Part shown: one piece after another, positions 55,532 to 64,000 of the stretch
How the letters are laid out: each line of letters starts with the position of its first letter
Position numbering within the stretch: the first letter of the stretch is position 1
DNA from: Paracyclopina nana
Lineage: Eukaryota; Arthropoda; Copepoda; Cyclopoida; Cyclopettidae
DNA length: 64,000 nucleotides
Assembly: GCA_019096065.1 (NCBI GenBank)
Contig: JAGUCH010000002.1
Location: 13,404,501 to 13,468,500, forward strand
Direction: 5' to 3'
Translations under genes and position numbers: made by a program
The notes under the pieces: generated by a model
Seen by the model: the letters and a program-made list of their open reading frames with translations, nothing else
Told to the model about the DNA's origin: nothing
The model's database searches: none

Positions 55532-57344
55532 GTCTCAGTGATGACAATGCTGAGCTGAGGAGGCAAAAAACACAAAACTACTTCATTGAGTTCTTCCAGA
55601 TGCAACTCATATTACCTGATTCAGACGCGTTTGCCGACATGAGCTAGCTTTGTTTTCGTTCGTACGTTAGGCCCATCTCGTTTGACGAGTCAGACGAGAT
55701 AAATAAATTACGCGACAAAAAAAAGCAGAGACGTCCGCAAAAATTCAGGCAACTCGTCTCATTCAATATCTTGGGCAATGAGTACTTATGCTAAAGACCT
55801 GTATGTAGTTTTTGCAATGATTCTTTTTTGTAGAAAGATATTGCTTGATTATTTTGTACTATATTCGTATTTTACAGAAAAAAAGTGAAGAAGCTTGAAC
55901 TAAGTCGAGCAGCAATTTTAACAATTCGGGCTTATCCCGATGGGCGATCAGAAAATGAAAATTCTTATCAAAAATATCTCTTTTATCGGCTTACCTTTTT
56001 AAATTACGCACAAGACATAGCAATAATTTTTGGCTTTCCTAATTAACATAGCCATTTTCGCGGCGCCCCTGTCGGCAGGCCGGTCAATTTTCCCTTTCTA
56101 GATGACCGTCCGTTCTTATTCCTAAGGTTGCGAACTACGTACATGCAGCCCTTTAACTTATGCGGCAAAAAGATTTATCAAGCCAAACAGAATAAATGAT
56201 GCCACGCTCCTGTCGCCATTGGCTATAGCACTAAGCAATTTGAAAATGTTCACTAAGATCTACAGGCTAGGGGCTCAAGCAGAAACTCTCTATATTGAGT
56301 TACTGGTTTCTTTTTTGAGGAAGGTTAACTTAGTTTGTGGCATTTCGTAACAGTTTTTGGGGATATACCGTGTAGTCAGCTGGCAGCCAGCTGAACAAGA
56401 ATTCCCAAAGGACCCAAACTCGTCAAGATAAGTCGAAAAATCAAGATTAGACATGTGATACCAGTGATGGTCTGGACGAGGTTAGTCGGTATTTTGCAGT
56501 TTCATGCTTTCGTCAGGTTCGTAACAGGCAAAAGTAAGAAGCAAAAAACTCCAATTTGAAGCTAAGAACTCAAGTATTCATTGTGGACAAGATCACTCTG
56601 TCAAGGTAAGTCTATTTTTGAGATATTCTTGTAATTTTACCTTGGCGGAACAATCAGAAAAATGTACTCATTAATTTTTGAAAAATTTGATTTTCAAATT
56701 ACATAAGTGATTTTAGATAGAATTTTGCTGGTTTTCATTTGAATTACTTAATTTAATTAAGTTTTTGTGATTTCAGATGTAATTATGTGATCTTGATTAA
56801 GCTTGTTTGATTTTTAAAAAGCTAACATTATATTCAACAAAATAATTTATTCTTCAATGTGCCTTCTTGACTAAAGCAAAATTATTTAGAATAATTCCAT
56901 GTGAATGGACTTATGTAGTAGCGGCTCTATTATTAAAAAAACTTATTTTGTTTTATTTAGTAGAGGGTTTTAAATTATTAATTTGATTTCAGAGCCTGCA
57001 AACCAACATCTTTTCAACGTTGTAATTATTATTAATGTAACCCATATGATTTTAAAGATTGGTATTATCACCAATGAGTCAGATTGCGATTTGTCCTACT
57101 GCGATAACAAACCGTAACTGTGACTAGTGAACCTGGTCCTACCACCATGACAGCACGTCCTTAGTCCTACTGGCAAATTATTCAACTTATTTATATATTT
57201 ATTTTCATGTAAAAGGCCTTTGGCAAGGCCTTTGGCCCATATCTCCATTACTTCCAATAGTCAACTTAATTTCGTCGGGATCCTGAAATCTTCAGCATTT
57301 CAGATCAGTAAATCAAACTTGAGTAGTTTTGAAGATAGGATAAA
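55532..57344. other. Intergenic, no gene recognised
   Basis: AT-rich non-coding sequence with short tracts of homopolymer. I see neither an open frame with family character nor a clear repeat. Confidence 0.4.
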
Positions 57345-57490
57345 GTATTTTATGTCATGGGAAGCGCTAGGCCAGTATTTTAAAATTACCACCGAACAAA
57401 CCCCAATAGCATAAGTTTTCAGAATACGTATATATTTTGGGTGGGGAATTTTTTCTGGGTTAAAGTAGCCCTCAGGTTGATGTGTATATA
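57345..57490. repeat. Solo arm of the 605-bp palindromic element
   Basis: A single copy in the orientation of the right arm of the element at 33694-34298, from TTATGTCATGGGAAG through ATATATTTTGGGTGGGGAAT to CCCTCAGGTTGATGTG. No inverted partner is close by. It shows the family is dispersed and is found without its partner arm. Confidence 0.75.
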
Positions 57491-57780
57491 TTATTATCAT
57501 AGGCTGTGCTGGCCTTTCTGTCCGTGTGACCTGAATTATGATTTCAAGATATCGCACTGACATGTGATTTATTTGAATGAAAGCGAAAGGTGTGTCAGCG
57601 TGTCAACAACTCTGTTCAGTTTTGTGGGTTCATAGGATACCTTGCAAAAGTAAGCCTCTACCTTTCAAAAGATAAGAAAATTGCGGTTGCTTTATTTCCC
57701 AGCTCAAAATCTTCAGCATGGGCATCGTAATTTCCAGAAAACTTGCTTTAAGCAACGTTAAATATCTATAGTTTTTAGTC

Positions 57781-60040
57781 AAATTTTCGGGTGCCAGTAC
57801 TTTGATCTAAAAAGGGGTCCGTTTTATAATCTACATGTTAAGGTCTACTGTCGTCTGTTTTATGATCTACTGGCGTCGTTTTAAGGTCTATGTTGGATTT
57901 TTTGGTAACATCTTTACCTGAGTACTTTGATCTACACACCTGTGTATTACTTGTTATAGGGACTCGGAGCAAAGCACTGTACACTAGATGGCGTTAAATT
58001 CAGATGGCTTGACGTCATGTTCGCGTGATCGCTTATGACCCATCGGCCATTTTGGATCGGAGTCGTTACCAGAATTTGATCTCAATAAAAGCCATAAAGA
58101 GCCAGCTGAATAAATTAAAGCAGCCACTTTTATTGCGTAGGCTGATCTAGTAGCACTTTTAATTGATGCACAAGCAGGCCCAAAAGCCAGCCCAAACGCC
58201 AGCCTTAAAGCAGAGTTATCAACGGTGGTCGGAAACGACCAAAGTGGTCGTTTTGGACTTGATTTGGTCGAGAAAAAAAATGGTGGTCGGTGGTCGGAAA
58301 AGTGGTCGTTTTTGAAAATAACCAAAACTATCTAAATAGGCACTTTTAACCAGAATTTGGCAAAAATTAATTTTTTTTAAAAAATGCACATTTTTCCTAT
58401 TGGGCTTTGCTTACGGAGGCTCTGTTAGTAATGATTTTTGACGCTAGGAGGAGCTAATGATAGCCCAGCTAATAGCAGCGTAGGCTAAGCGGGCTGAAAA
58501 TTGAATTTCGATCTGTTTCTGTTTGCACCTGCTCCGCTACAAGCCCCGATCTAAAAAAATTGAACCTCCGATCACTTTTTAAAGTCAACAGATTTGGTAT
58601 ATTTCAACTAATTTACAAATATTTTAGTCTTCTAACTTTTTAAAAGTAAGATTTAATCCAGTTTTGTTGCCATTTTATAGGCACAGTGAGTAATAATTGT
58701 GTGCTTTGCAGGACAATTTGCCCAAGAAAAGCAAGCTTGATACACGGTGGAGCTTTCTGGAAAAGGCAGAAAATCTCTCGTTTCTTGACAAGAACGCCAA
58801 AATATTTCGTTTTTAAAAGTCAAAAAGCCAAATGATAACGATTATGCGACGAACTAGTTGAAGCGACCTTGAAAAAGAATCGGAGGTTACTACTAATGCC
58901 ATCTTTTTTACCTTATTGGGAAAAATGTAACTACACCGTGAGCAAAGCCCAATTGGAAACGATTTTAGATAAATTAAAACTCTCAAAAAGGTTTGATCTA
59001 AAAAAAAATATAAAAATTGAAGCTTCACTTTGCTTAGCAATAGCTTTTGAAGAATCAGACTACTTATCACCAAGCGCTTGGACACCAAAATAATAACCGA
59101 TTTTATGTAAGATTCTTAGGAGTGACTCATTTCTTATGCTAAACATTGCCTTAAAAGACTCTGTAGAAGAAAAAGAGAAATTTCACAGCATGTTTCTGCT
59201 GTTTTTTGGAAGGTGGTCGGAAAAGTGGTCGTTTTTGAAATGATCTGAAAAATGGTGGTTGCAAAAGTGGTCGTTTTGGGCCAAAAAGGTGGTCGGAAGC
59301 CTAAAAATTCGTTGATAACTCTGTCTTAAAGTTGGCAAAAAAGTTGATTATTTAGCAAACAAGACCTTGCAAAATGGTAAGATTATAACAAAATCGTATT
59401 TTTTTTAGTGCCATAAGTAAATTGGGCTTGAAAAAAATGCCCCTTTTCTAAATAAATTAAGACAGAACTATGCATTTTGCCATCTGAGATGGCACACGCA
59501 GGCAGCTTTCAGCCATCTGAGAATCTACGCGCTGACCGCTGGGCGAAATATGGGCCGATTTCCAGTACCCTATAGCTTGGTTTTAATCTAGCTTCAGCTG
59601 ATTATGAGCAAGCAAGAAAATATGCATTAAAAAGGCCTCTTGGCAAAGTCTCAGATATTTCCAAACATTAAATGATTTTTTTCTAAAATAACTTTTGCTA
59701 ATAGAGTGTCTTATAAACAAAATGTTAGAAAATTGTGTTAAGGTTGCTGAGACCCAATTCAGTAATATCTGCAAGGACAGACTAAACCCAAGTAAGGTTT
59801 GAAGGTTAGCCCTTTTATGTAAGACTTTTTTTTAAAGTTATGACTGAAATAGTCGTTGTAGATAAACAGGGCATTAAAACAGATCCTTGTAGATCTTAAA
59901 ACAGACGCCAATAGACACACAGGTACAAAATTGTCTCCAGCTACTCAGCCTTAGATCTTAAAAATATGTTCGTAGATCGTAAAACATAAACACCCTGTAG
60001 ATCTTAAAACGTAGATCAAAGTACGGTTTCCCAATTTTTC
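57781..60040. mobile_element. 2.2-kb GGGTGCC-family fold-back element, interrupted by a hAT element
   Basis: The element (57789-60032) starts GGGTGCCAGTACTTTGATCT and ends in the complement of GGGAAACCGTACTTTGATCT. The flanking 8-mers AAATTTTC (57781-57788) and AATTTTTC (60033-60040) match at 7 of 8 positions. Both arms repeat short GATCTTAAAAC-type words, as in the 551-bp relative at 14948-15498. Without the nested hAT insertion it is 1,131 bp. No transposase frame was found. Confidence 0.75.
58203..59331. mobile_element. 1.1-kb non-autonomous hAT element nested in the fold-back element
   Basis: The element at 58211-59323 has ends CAGAGTTATCAACG on both sides (inverted). The flanking 8-mers CCTTAAAG (58203-58210) and TCTTAAAG (59324-59331) match at 7 of 8 positions. 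CAGAG ends and 8-bp duplications are hAT features. Subterminal copies of GTGGTCGG / AAGTGGTCGTTTT occur at both ends and may be transposase-binding sites. The longest open frame (58869-59093, 74 codons) has no hAT transposase motif I recognise. Confidence 0.8.
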
Positions 60041-60152
60041 TAAATAAAAAGTGTATTTACTTGATTTTGTAAGGTCAGTTTACTTAGAATGCTATCTAAC
60101 GCGTATAACGGTGTGCTTTTTTTGCTGTTAGCGACATTGGTGCGATTGAGGG

Positions 60153-60917
60153 CATCCCCACCAGAACTACATATAGTACATATTCGGTAAAGAATCGTTC
60201 TACGATTTTGTCTCGATTAGTCAGTTAATTTGACTAACAGAAATAATCGTTGATGATTATTACTCGAATTCTTTTTCATTTTTTAACTTCAGTAACCTTC
60301 CAATTATGAATGCTTCTTAAGCAGACAAGACATATTCAGTGACTTCTGGACTTACAAAAAATTCAAAGTACTCTAAGAATTTCAGCTAGCTCCATCTTTT
60401 GCATTTTTTGCACAATATTGTAGCTAAAAATAGTGCAAATTATAGTTGGTCCTCTGTGGTCTAGGGGCAAGGCGCTGGATTCCAAATCTGAGGTTCATGG
60501 GTTCAAACCCACCATGGGTAAACTTTCTTTCTAGCTTTTCTAACTTTCTTTCTTTCACTTAAAATCCATCATAGTCTAAAGATGGAGAAAGCTCCCAAAA
60601 AAATTAATTTTTGACAGGTCCTTGAATAATAACTGAAATCATGTCCTTGAATATGAATTCAATTCCTGAAAAGTTCCTAAATAGTCTGGTTTGGACATGC
60701 CTGAAAGGTTGAGAAAGAATTGTTAACACTTGATTAGGAAATAATTATTAAATAATCATTGGTTTATTTAAATAATCATTCGAGTACTAATCACTTTCTC
60801 AACTCAAAAAAACGTCACCGATTTGATTCCGATTCAGAAAATAATCAAGAATATTAATAGTTCACGAATTATCCTTGATTTTTAACCAAATTTTCAGGCA
60901 AAGTTCTGGTGGGGATG
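60153..60917. repeat. Inverted pair CATCCCCACCAGAACT enclosing 0.73 kb
   Basis: A perfect 16-bp inverted repeat at 60153-60168 and 60902-60917. The enclosed DNA contains a tRNA-like unit and AATAATCAT-type words also in both orientations. No convincing target duplication. It abuts another fold-back at 60915. Confidence 0.55.
60447..60530 (+). other. tRNA-like pol III unit (degenerate tRNA or SINE head)
   Basis: An A-box-like TGGTCTAGGGG at 60457-60467 is followed by a B-box-like GGTTCAAACCC at 60500-60510, at normal tRNA spacing. An anticodon loop TTCCAAA would read CCA (Trp), but the anticodon stem, T stem and acceptor stem pair poorly, so a working tRNA is unlikely. A T/C-rich tail follows. 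A SINE head or tRNA pseudogene fits best. Confidence 0.5.
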
Positions 60918-61480
60918 GGTAAAGCGTTAAAACGATAAATCGTGAATTTTTACGTTTTCTTTTCACGGCCCATAATCATAACATTTTGATTTTATTTTAT
61001 CTGAACTCATTTTCAATGCGTTCAAGATTGTTCACAGCACTTCATCTAAGGAGTAATGCAAATAAAATAGAACTAGTTTAAAGGCTTATAGCTCCAGAAC
61101 CAAAAATATTTCAGCTTAATTTTGATTGCTTTAGCTTTCCAAATTAGTACTGAGCATTAGCTGATTTCATATCAGCGTGCTTTGCTAGCTATCTTCTTGC
61201 TAGAATAATTTTCTTTCTTGAGCTTTGATAGTCTTTTTGCTTTATTAATAAAAGGTGCAAAAATTGCTTCTTGTCACCAAGCCTATAAATATAAAGAGTA
61301 ACAATAGAATTATCATAAAGCAATGGGAGCTTTTTAAATGGCAAAATAATTTCAATTTAAAGTGTGATAAGAATAATTCCATTTTATCGTTTTGCCCCAA
61401 AGTAAAATGAAAAATTGACCGCAAAATTAAAGCGCTATATTTATCGTTTTCTCGATTTATCGCTTTATCTCTTTACCCAT
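60915..61480. mobile_element. 566-bp fold-back element with ATGGGTAAAG ends
   Basis: Ends ATGGGTAAAG (60915) and its complement (61471-61480) continue into inverted, looser copies of CGATAAATCG and neighbouring words. Flanking 8-mers CTGGTGGG-like and CCGGTGCG-like match at 6 of 8 positions, suggesting but not proving an 8-bp duplication. No open frame for a transposase. Confidence 0.55.
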
Positions 61481-61543
61481 GCCGGTGCGGTTAGTGTTTT
61501 CTTTATTTGGACCCGTTTTAGTCGCTGAGGCAGGAATGGCAAG

Positions 61544-62516
61544 CTAAAGGTTAAATTTGTCACTTAGGGGATCTATTTCTTCGCCAAGTTCCGTCATTGC
61601 ATCATATATGATAGAACTGTCAAAATGAATGGCTGATGTTTTCCTTCTGAGCGTTCTTAAGCAGGGTAATGGCATCTTGCCCTTTTCCACCAAAAACTCG
61701 TAGCCACGTTGACCACAAACATACCTCAGTTGCAAAGCTTTTTTGATTGTGGCTGATGACCAAGCATGACATTTTTTTCTTAATAAAGCATCAATTTGGT
61801 CTGGCTCATACAGTTCTGCCATCTTGTAAGCTAGCTCTAGATTCGAAATTGAATTAGATTATTATGGTAATTCAAATAGGGTCATTACCTTCATTTTTGG
61901 CACCTTTTTCCTTAACTGCCTTGACTTCTTTCACTAGGTTGGCATTCTTTTCTTGAGCCCTGGCCAAACTTTCTTGCAGTTCTTCAAGCCTGACCTCAAG
62001 TTGGTGCTGATAATGGTCAGTGGTTTCGATTTCAATCGAGCCGATAGGACTTGGAATTGGTAAGTAAGCTTCAATTTCATTAATATGCTGATTCTCAGTT
62101 TGTGGTGCAATGGGAATATCTTTGTCTGATCTCATTGCATACGTGTGATCATGATTGGCACCAATTTTGGCAATTCTATATTTCCTTGTGAGCATTAGTG
62201 ATGACCCGCGGAAAACAGAAGGGACTGCATCTGGTTTGAGCCATTGCTTGCCCTTAGGAGTGAGTACAAAGCAAGAAGGCTCAAAATGATCCTGGATGGA
62301 ATTAAGAAAGCTCAAAATTAGATTTACGGCTCAAATTTGCGTAACTGATTTTACCTCACAAACCCTTGATGATGAACTCAAGCTACTTATGTTATTGGGG
62401 CCAATGGCCTTCAGCCATTTTTTGCGCATTTCTACTTTTTCAACCCTTGGAAACCGATAAAGTCTACCACCTTTGGCACTTGAATTCTTGCAGTAGATTA
62501 TTCCACAACCTGGCAT
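61544..62516 (-). CDS. THAP-domain protein with a P-element transposase-type helix domain (truncated)
   Basis: Three exons (62516-62355, 62291-61889, 61836-61544; introns 63 and 52 nt) encode 285 residues. The first exon carries a THAP zinc finger: MPGCGIIYC, RLYRFPR, RKKWLKAIG, then VCEDHFEPSCF (the C-x2-H half spans the splice) and the AVPSVF box. A coiled coil (LEELQESLARAQEKNANLV) follows. The last exon has WSSATIKKALQLRYVCG, GYEFLVEKGKMPLPCLRTLRRK, which is the helical region found after the THAP domain in P-element transposases and THAP9. The RNase H-like catalytic part is absent: the frame stops about 30 residues later. It may be a domesticated DNA-binding remnant or a broken transposon. 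Confidence 0.75.
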
Positions 62517-62559
62517 GTTATCGGTTACGGCATAACTTGGAGCAATTTGTAGTTAGTGA

Positions 62560-62720
62560 TGGAACGAGTTTCAGCTTGGCTTGAAAGCTTGAATCTAAAA
62601 CCCAGCTTGAGCTACATAAGCGAAAAGCTTGGGATCGCTCGAACCAAATTTTGAAAAGCTTGAAAAAGCTTGAACCCAAAAAATGCAAAGCTTGAAAAAG
62701 CTTGACACCAAAAAATTTCA
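62560..62720. repeat. AGCTTGAAA-type short tandem repeat
   Basis: Several copies of GAAAAAGCTTGA-like words occur just upstream of the THAP gene. It may be the end of a further element. Loosely similar words occur near 20440-20500. Confidence 0.45.
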
Positions 62721-62879
62721 AAACTTTATCCATTTTTAATCAAAACAAAAAAGGGCGGATTTTAAAATTAGCAAATACTTGAGGGAGTGAAGTACTTAAT
62801 CAAAGTTAAAGCTAGTTCTATCATTATTTGCGCTTTTTGGGTAATTTTGTCAAATCTGGTGACTAATCGCCATTTTTTA
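62721..62879. other. Spacer before the LTR element
   Basis: AT-rich, nothing recognised. Confidence 0.3.
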
Positions 62880-63111
62880 TGTCAAAATACTATTGTACTT
62901 TTGACTTCCTGGCAATCACTCTTTTACGCAACTAACCCTTTTCCTGCTTCCGCCTAACAACACTCACTCTTATGATAGTGCCGTAACCTTGTGCGACAGA
63001 TATATAAGCGCGAGTACTGCAATAAAGAAACAGATTTGATACTGACTTTGAGCTAGCAAGTTGTGCTCATTCCGGCTCGCCATAGTTGTAGGATCTTGGG
63101 AAGTCCAGGAT
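62880..63111 (+). mobile_element. Probable 5' LTR
   Basis: The stretch could run from TGTCAAAATAC to AGGATACA (TG...CA ends). It includes a TATATAAG box near 62999 and AATAAA near 63021. A TGGTGGCATCTGAC at about 63116 would serve as primer-binding site. The borders are by inspection only; the 3' LTR is outside the window so they cannot be confirmed. Confidence 0.35.
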
Positions 63112-63233
63112 ACAATATTGGTGGCATCTGACTTTTCGACCTCACGTCCTCGTTTTTAACCTGGGGGAGGGACTCTGCCCTTTTTGCTTGCTTGCAAAAG
63201 AGCAGACTTTGCGCCGGAATATAGTCAGTGTAT

Positions 63234-64000
63234 ATGCCTGGCTCAGGACGAGTTGCAGGTGAAGAAGACGTACCAGTGGAGCCTGGTAATCAAGAGGAGC
63301 CTGCGGGCAATTTGGATCAATTGGGCAGTCACAGCACTACTGCCATGGCCAACAGGGCAATCAAGGCAATCGATTTGCCTGAATTTTCTGGAGACCGATC
63401 GACGGACAAGCTTGGACCTCGAGCCTGGGTGACACGCATAGATCACCTGCGTACAATTGTCAATCAAGGGGCTGCTGCTGCTGAACAACCCCGCTGGAGT
63501 GATGAAGCCACTGCAAGTTATGCAGCTTTGGCCTTGAAAGGCAAAGCAGGTCAGTGGTATAATATTTTGGCTGAGGAGAAGCGGACGCCCTCCACTTGGG
63601 AGGGGCCTAATGGATTGAAGAAGATTTTTCTTGCTCGTTTCCACCATGTGTGCACCTTGGCTGAAGAATCGGCAATTGAAGACTCCTTGGTACAGGAGCC
63701 TAATGAGACGGTCAAGGACTTCTTTGATAGGGTCAAAACTGGGACCCTGACCTTAATGGAGAACTTCGCACCTTTGGAGAACACCCCCACCACTCTGATT
63801 GCCGCGGGTAAACTGCCAGAGGTCCAGGAATTGGCGAAGAATGAGGCCTACCAATTTATGGTGAAGCGCCGATTTGTACACGGGCTCATCAAGACTATCA
63901 AGTCGCAGGTTGTGGTCCAAGAATACACCAAGTTGGAAGATATAGTTGGCTTCGCATCAAGAGTGGAAGCTTCATTTTCCAATGACAAGAAGGCTTCAGT
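63234..64000 (+). CDS. LTR retrotransposon Gag-like protein (3' partial)
   Basis: An open frame of 255 codons runs from ATG 63234 to the window edge without a stop. It includes AIDLPEFSGDRS, a stretch ending YAALALKGKAGQWYNIL, LKKIFLARFHHV and a following helical part, the usual layout of the Ty3-type retrotransposon Gag domain that packages the RNA. No zinc knuckle is reached yet. The frame is intact over the visible part, so the insertion may be young. Downstream Pol would be outside the window. The family (Ty3 against others) is not certain. Confidence 0.75.
   Translation, partial: MPGSGRVAGEEDVPVEPGNQEEPAGNLDQLGSHSTTAMANRAIKAIDLPEFSGDRSTDKLGPRAWVTRIDHLRTIVNQGAAAAEQPRWSDEATASYAALALKGKAGQWYNILAEEKRTPSTWEGPNGLKKIFLARFHHVCTLAEESAIEDSLVQEPNETVKDFFDRVKTGTLTLMENFAPLENTPTTLIAAGKLPEVQELAKNEAYQFMVKRRFVHGLIKTIKSQVVVQEYTKLEDIVGFASRVEASFSNDKKAS

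Noticed and set aside
60447-60530. Functional tRNA-Trp
   Set aside because: Anticodon, T and acceptor stems pair poorly; A and B boxes alone do not make a tRNA gene.
1-64000. CRISPR array, prophage or bacterial operon
   Set aside because: None present; the window is intron-containing animal nuclear DNA.

Overview
This is nuclear DNA from an animal. The genes have GT-AG introns, mostly 53-70 nt long, there are no operons with ribosome binding sites, and almost every gene is a conserved metazoan one. A secreted chitinase with two GH18 domains and a CBM14 domain (group III / Cht7 type) points to an arthropod. The compact genes and abundant fold-back elements would suit a crustacean or other pancrustacean, but I cannot name the species. 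There is one assembly-scale locus, with housekeeping genes in all orientations and transposon debris between them, becoming almost pure debris after about 55.5 kb. | Layout: Na,K-ATPase alpha (5'-partial, +) at 0.35-3.36 kb; a hAT miniature element; a three-domain DcpS/HDDC2 fusion (-) and MRGBP/Eaf7 (-) at 4-6.7 kb; ERGIC1 (+) at 7.3-8.7 kb with a DSS1-like ORF antisense in its first intron; DDX56 (-) whose two exons are 5.1 kb apart, the intron being full of repeats; a Na+/H+ exchanger of the NHE6/7/9 group (+); an aldo-keto reductase (-); UFD1 (+); a large fold-back element; FEN1 (-); thioredoxin (+); WDR24 (-); seipin (+); a tandem-duplicated rhomboid (-); GTP cyclohydrolase I (-); a 605-bp palindromic element; NDRG (+); ORC5 (-); UCHL5 (+); RpS26 (-); a type II membrane glycosyltransferase-like gene with duplicated last exons (+); RPGRIP1L (-); an MBLAC2-like hydrolase (+); the chitinase (+); a zeta-crystallin-type quinone oxidoreductase (-). 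| From 55.5 kb to the end there are nested DNA transposons with recognisable 8-bp target duplications, a tRNA-like pol III unit, a THAP/P-element-type gene and the start of an LTR retrotransposon that runs off the window. | The genes do not form a single pathway. Several are functionally adjacent by family: UFD1 and the tandem rhomboid both carry SHP-type p97-binding boxes (ER protein quality control), ERGIC1 and seipin are ER/Golgi membrane proteins, ORC5 and FEN1 are replication proteins, and WDR24 is a GATOR2 subunit. | The most unusual findings are the DcpS-pseudoHD-HD fusion, which could couple cap-dinucleotide hydrolysis to m7GMP dephosphorylation; the rhomboid with two catalytic-dyad units and an SHP box; the alternative last-exon pair; and the families of fold-back elements with matched target duplications. 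All exon boundaries are from reading splice sites and protein family conservation by eye; no alignment or search was run.
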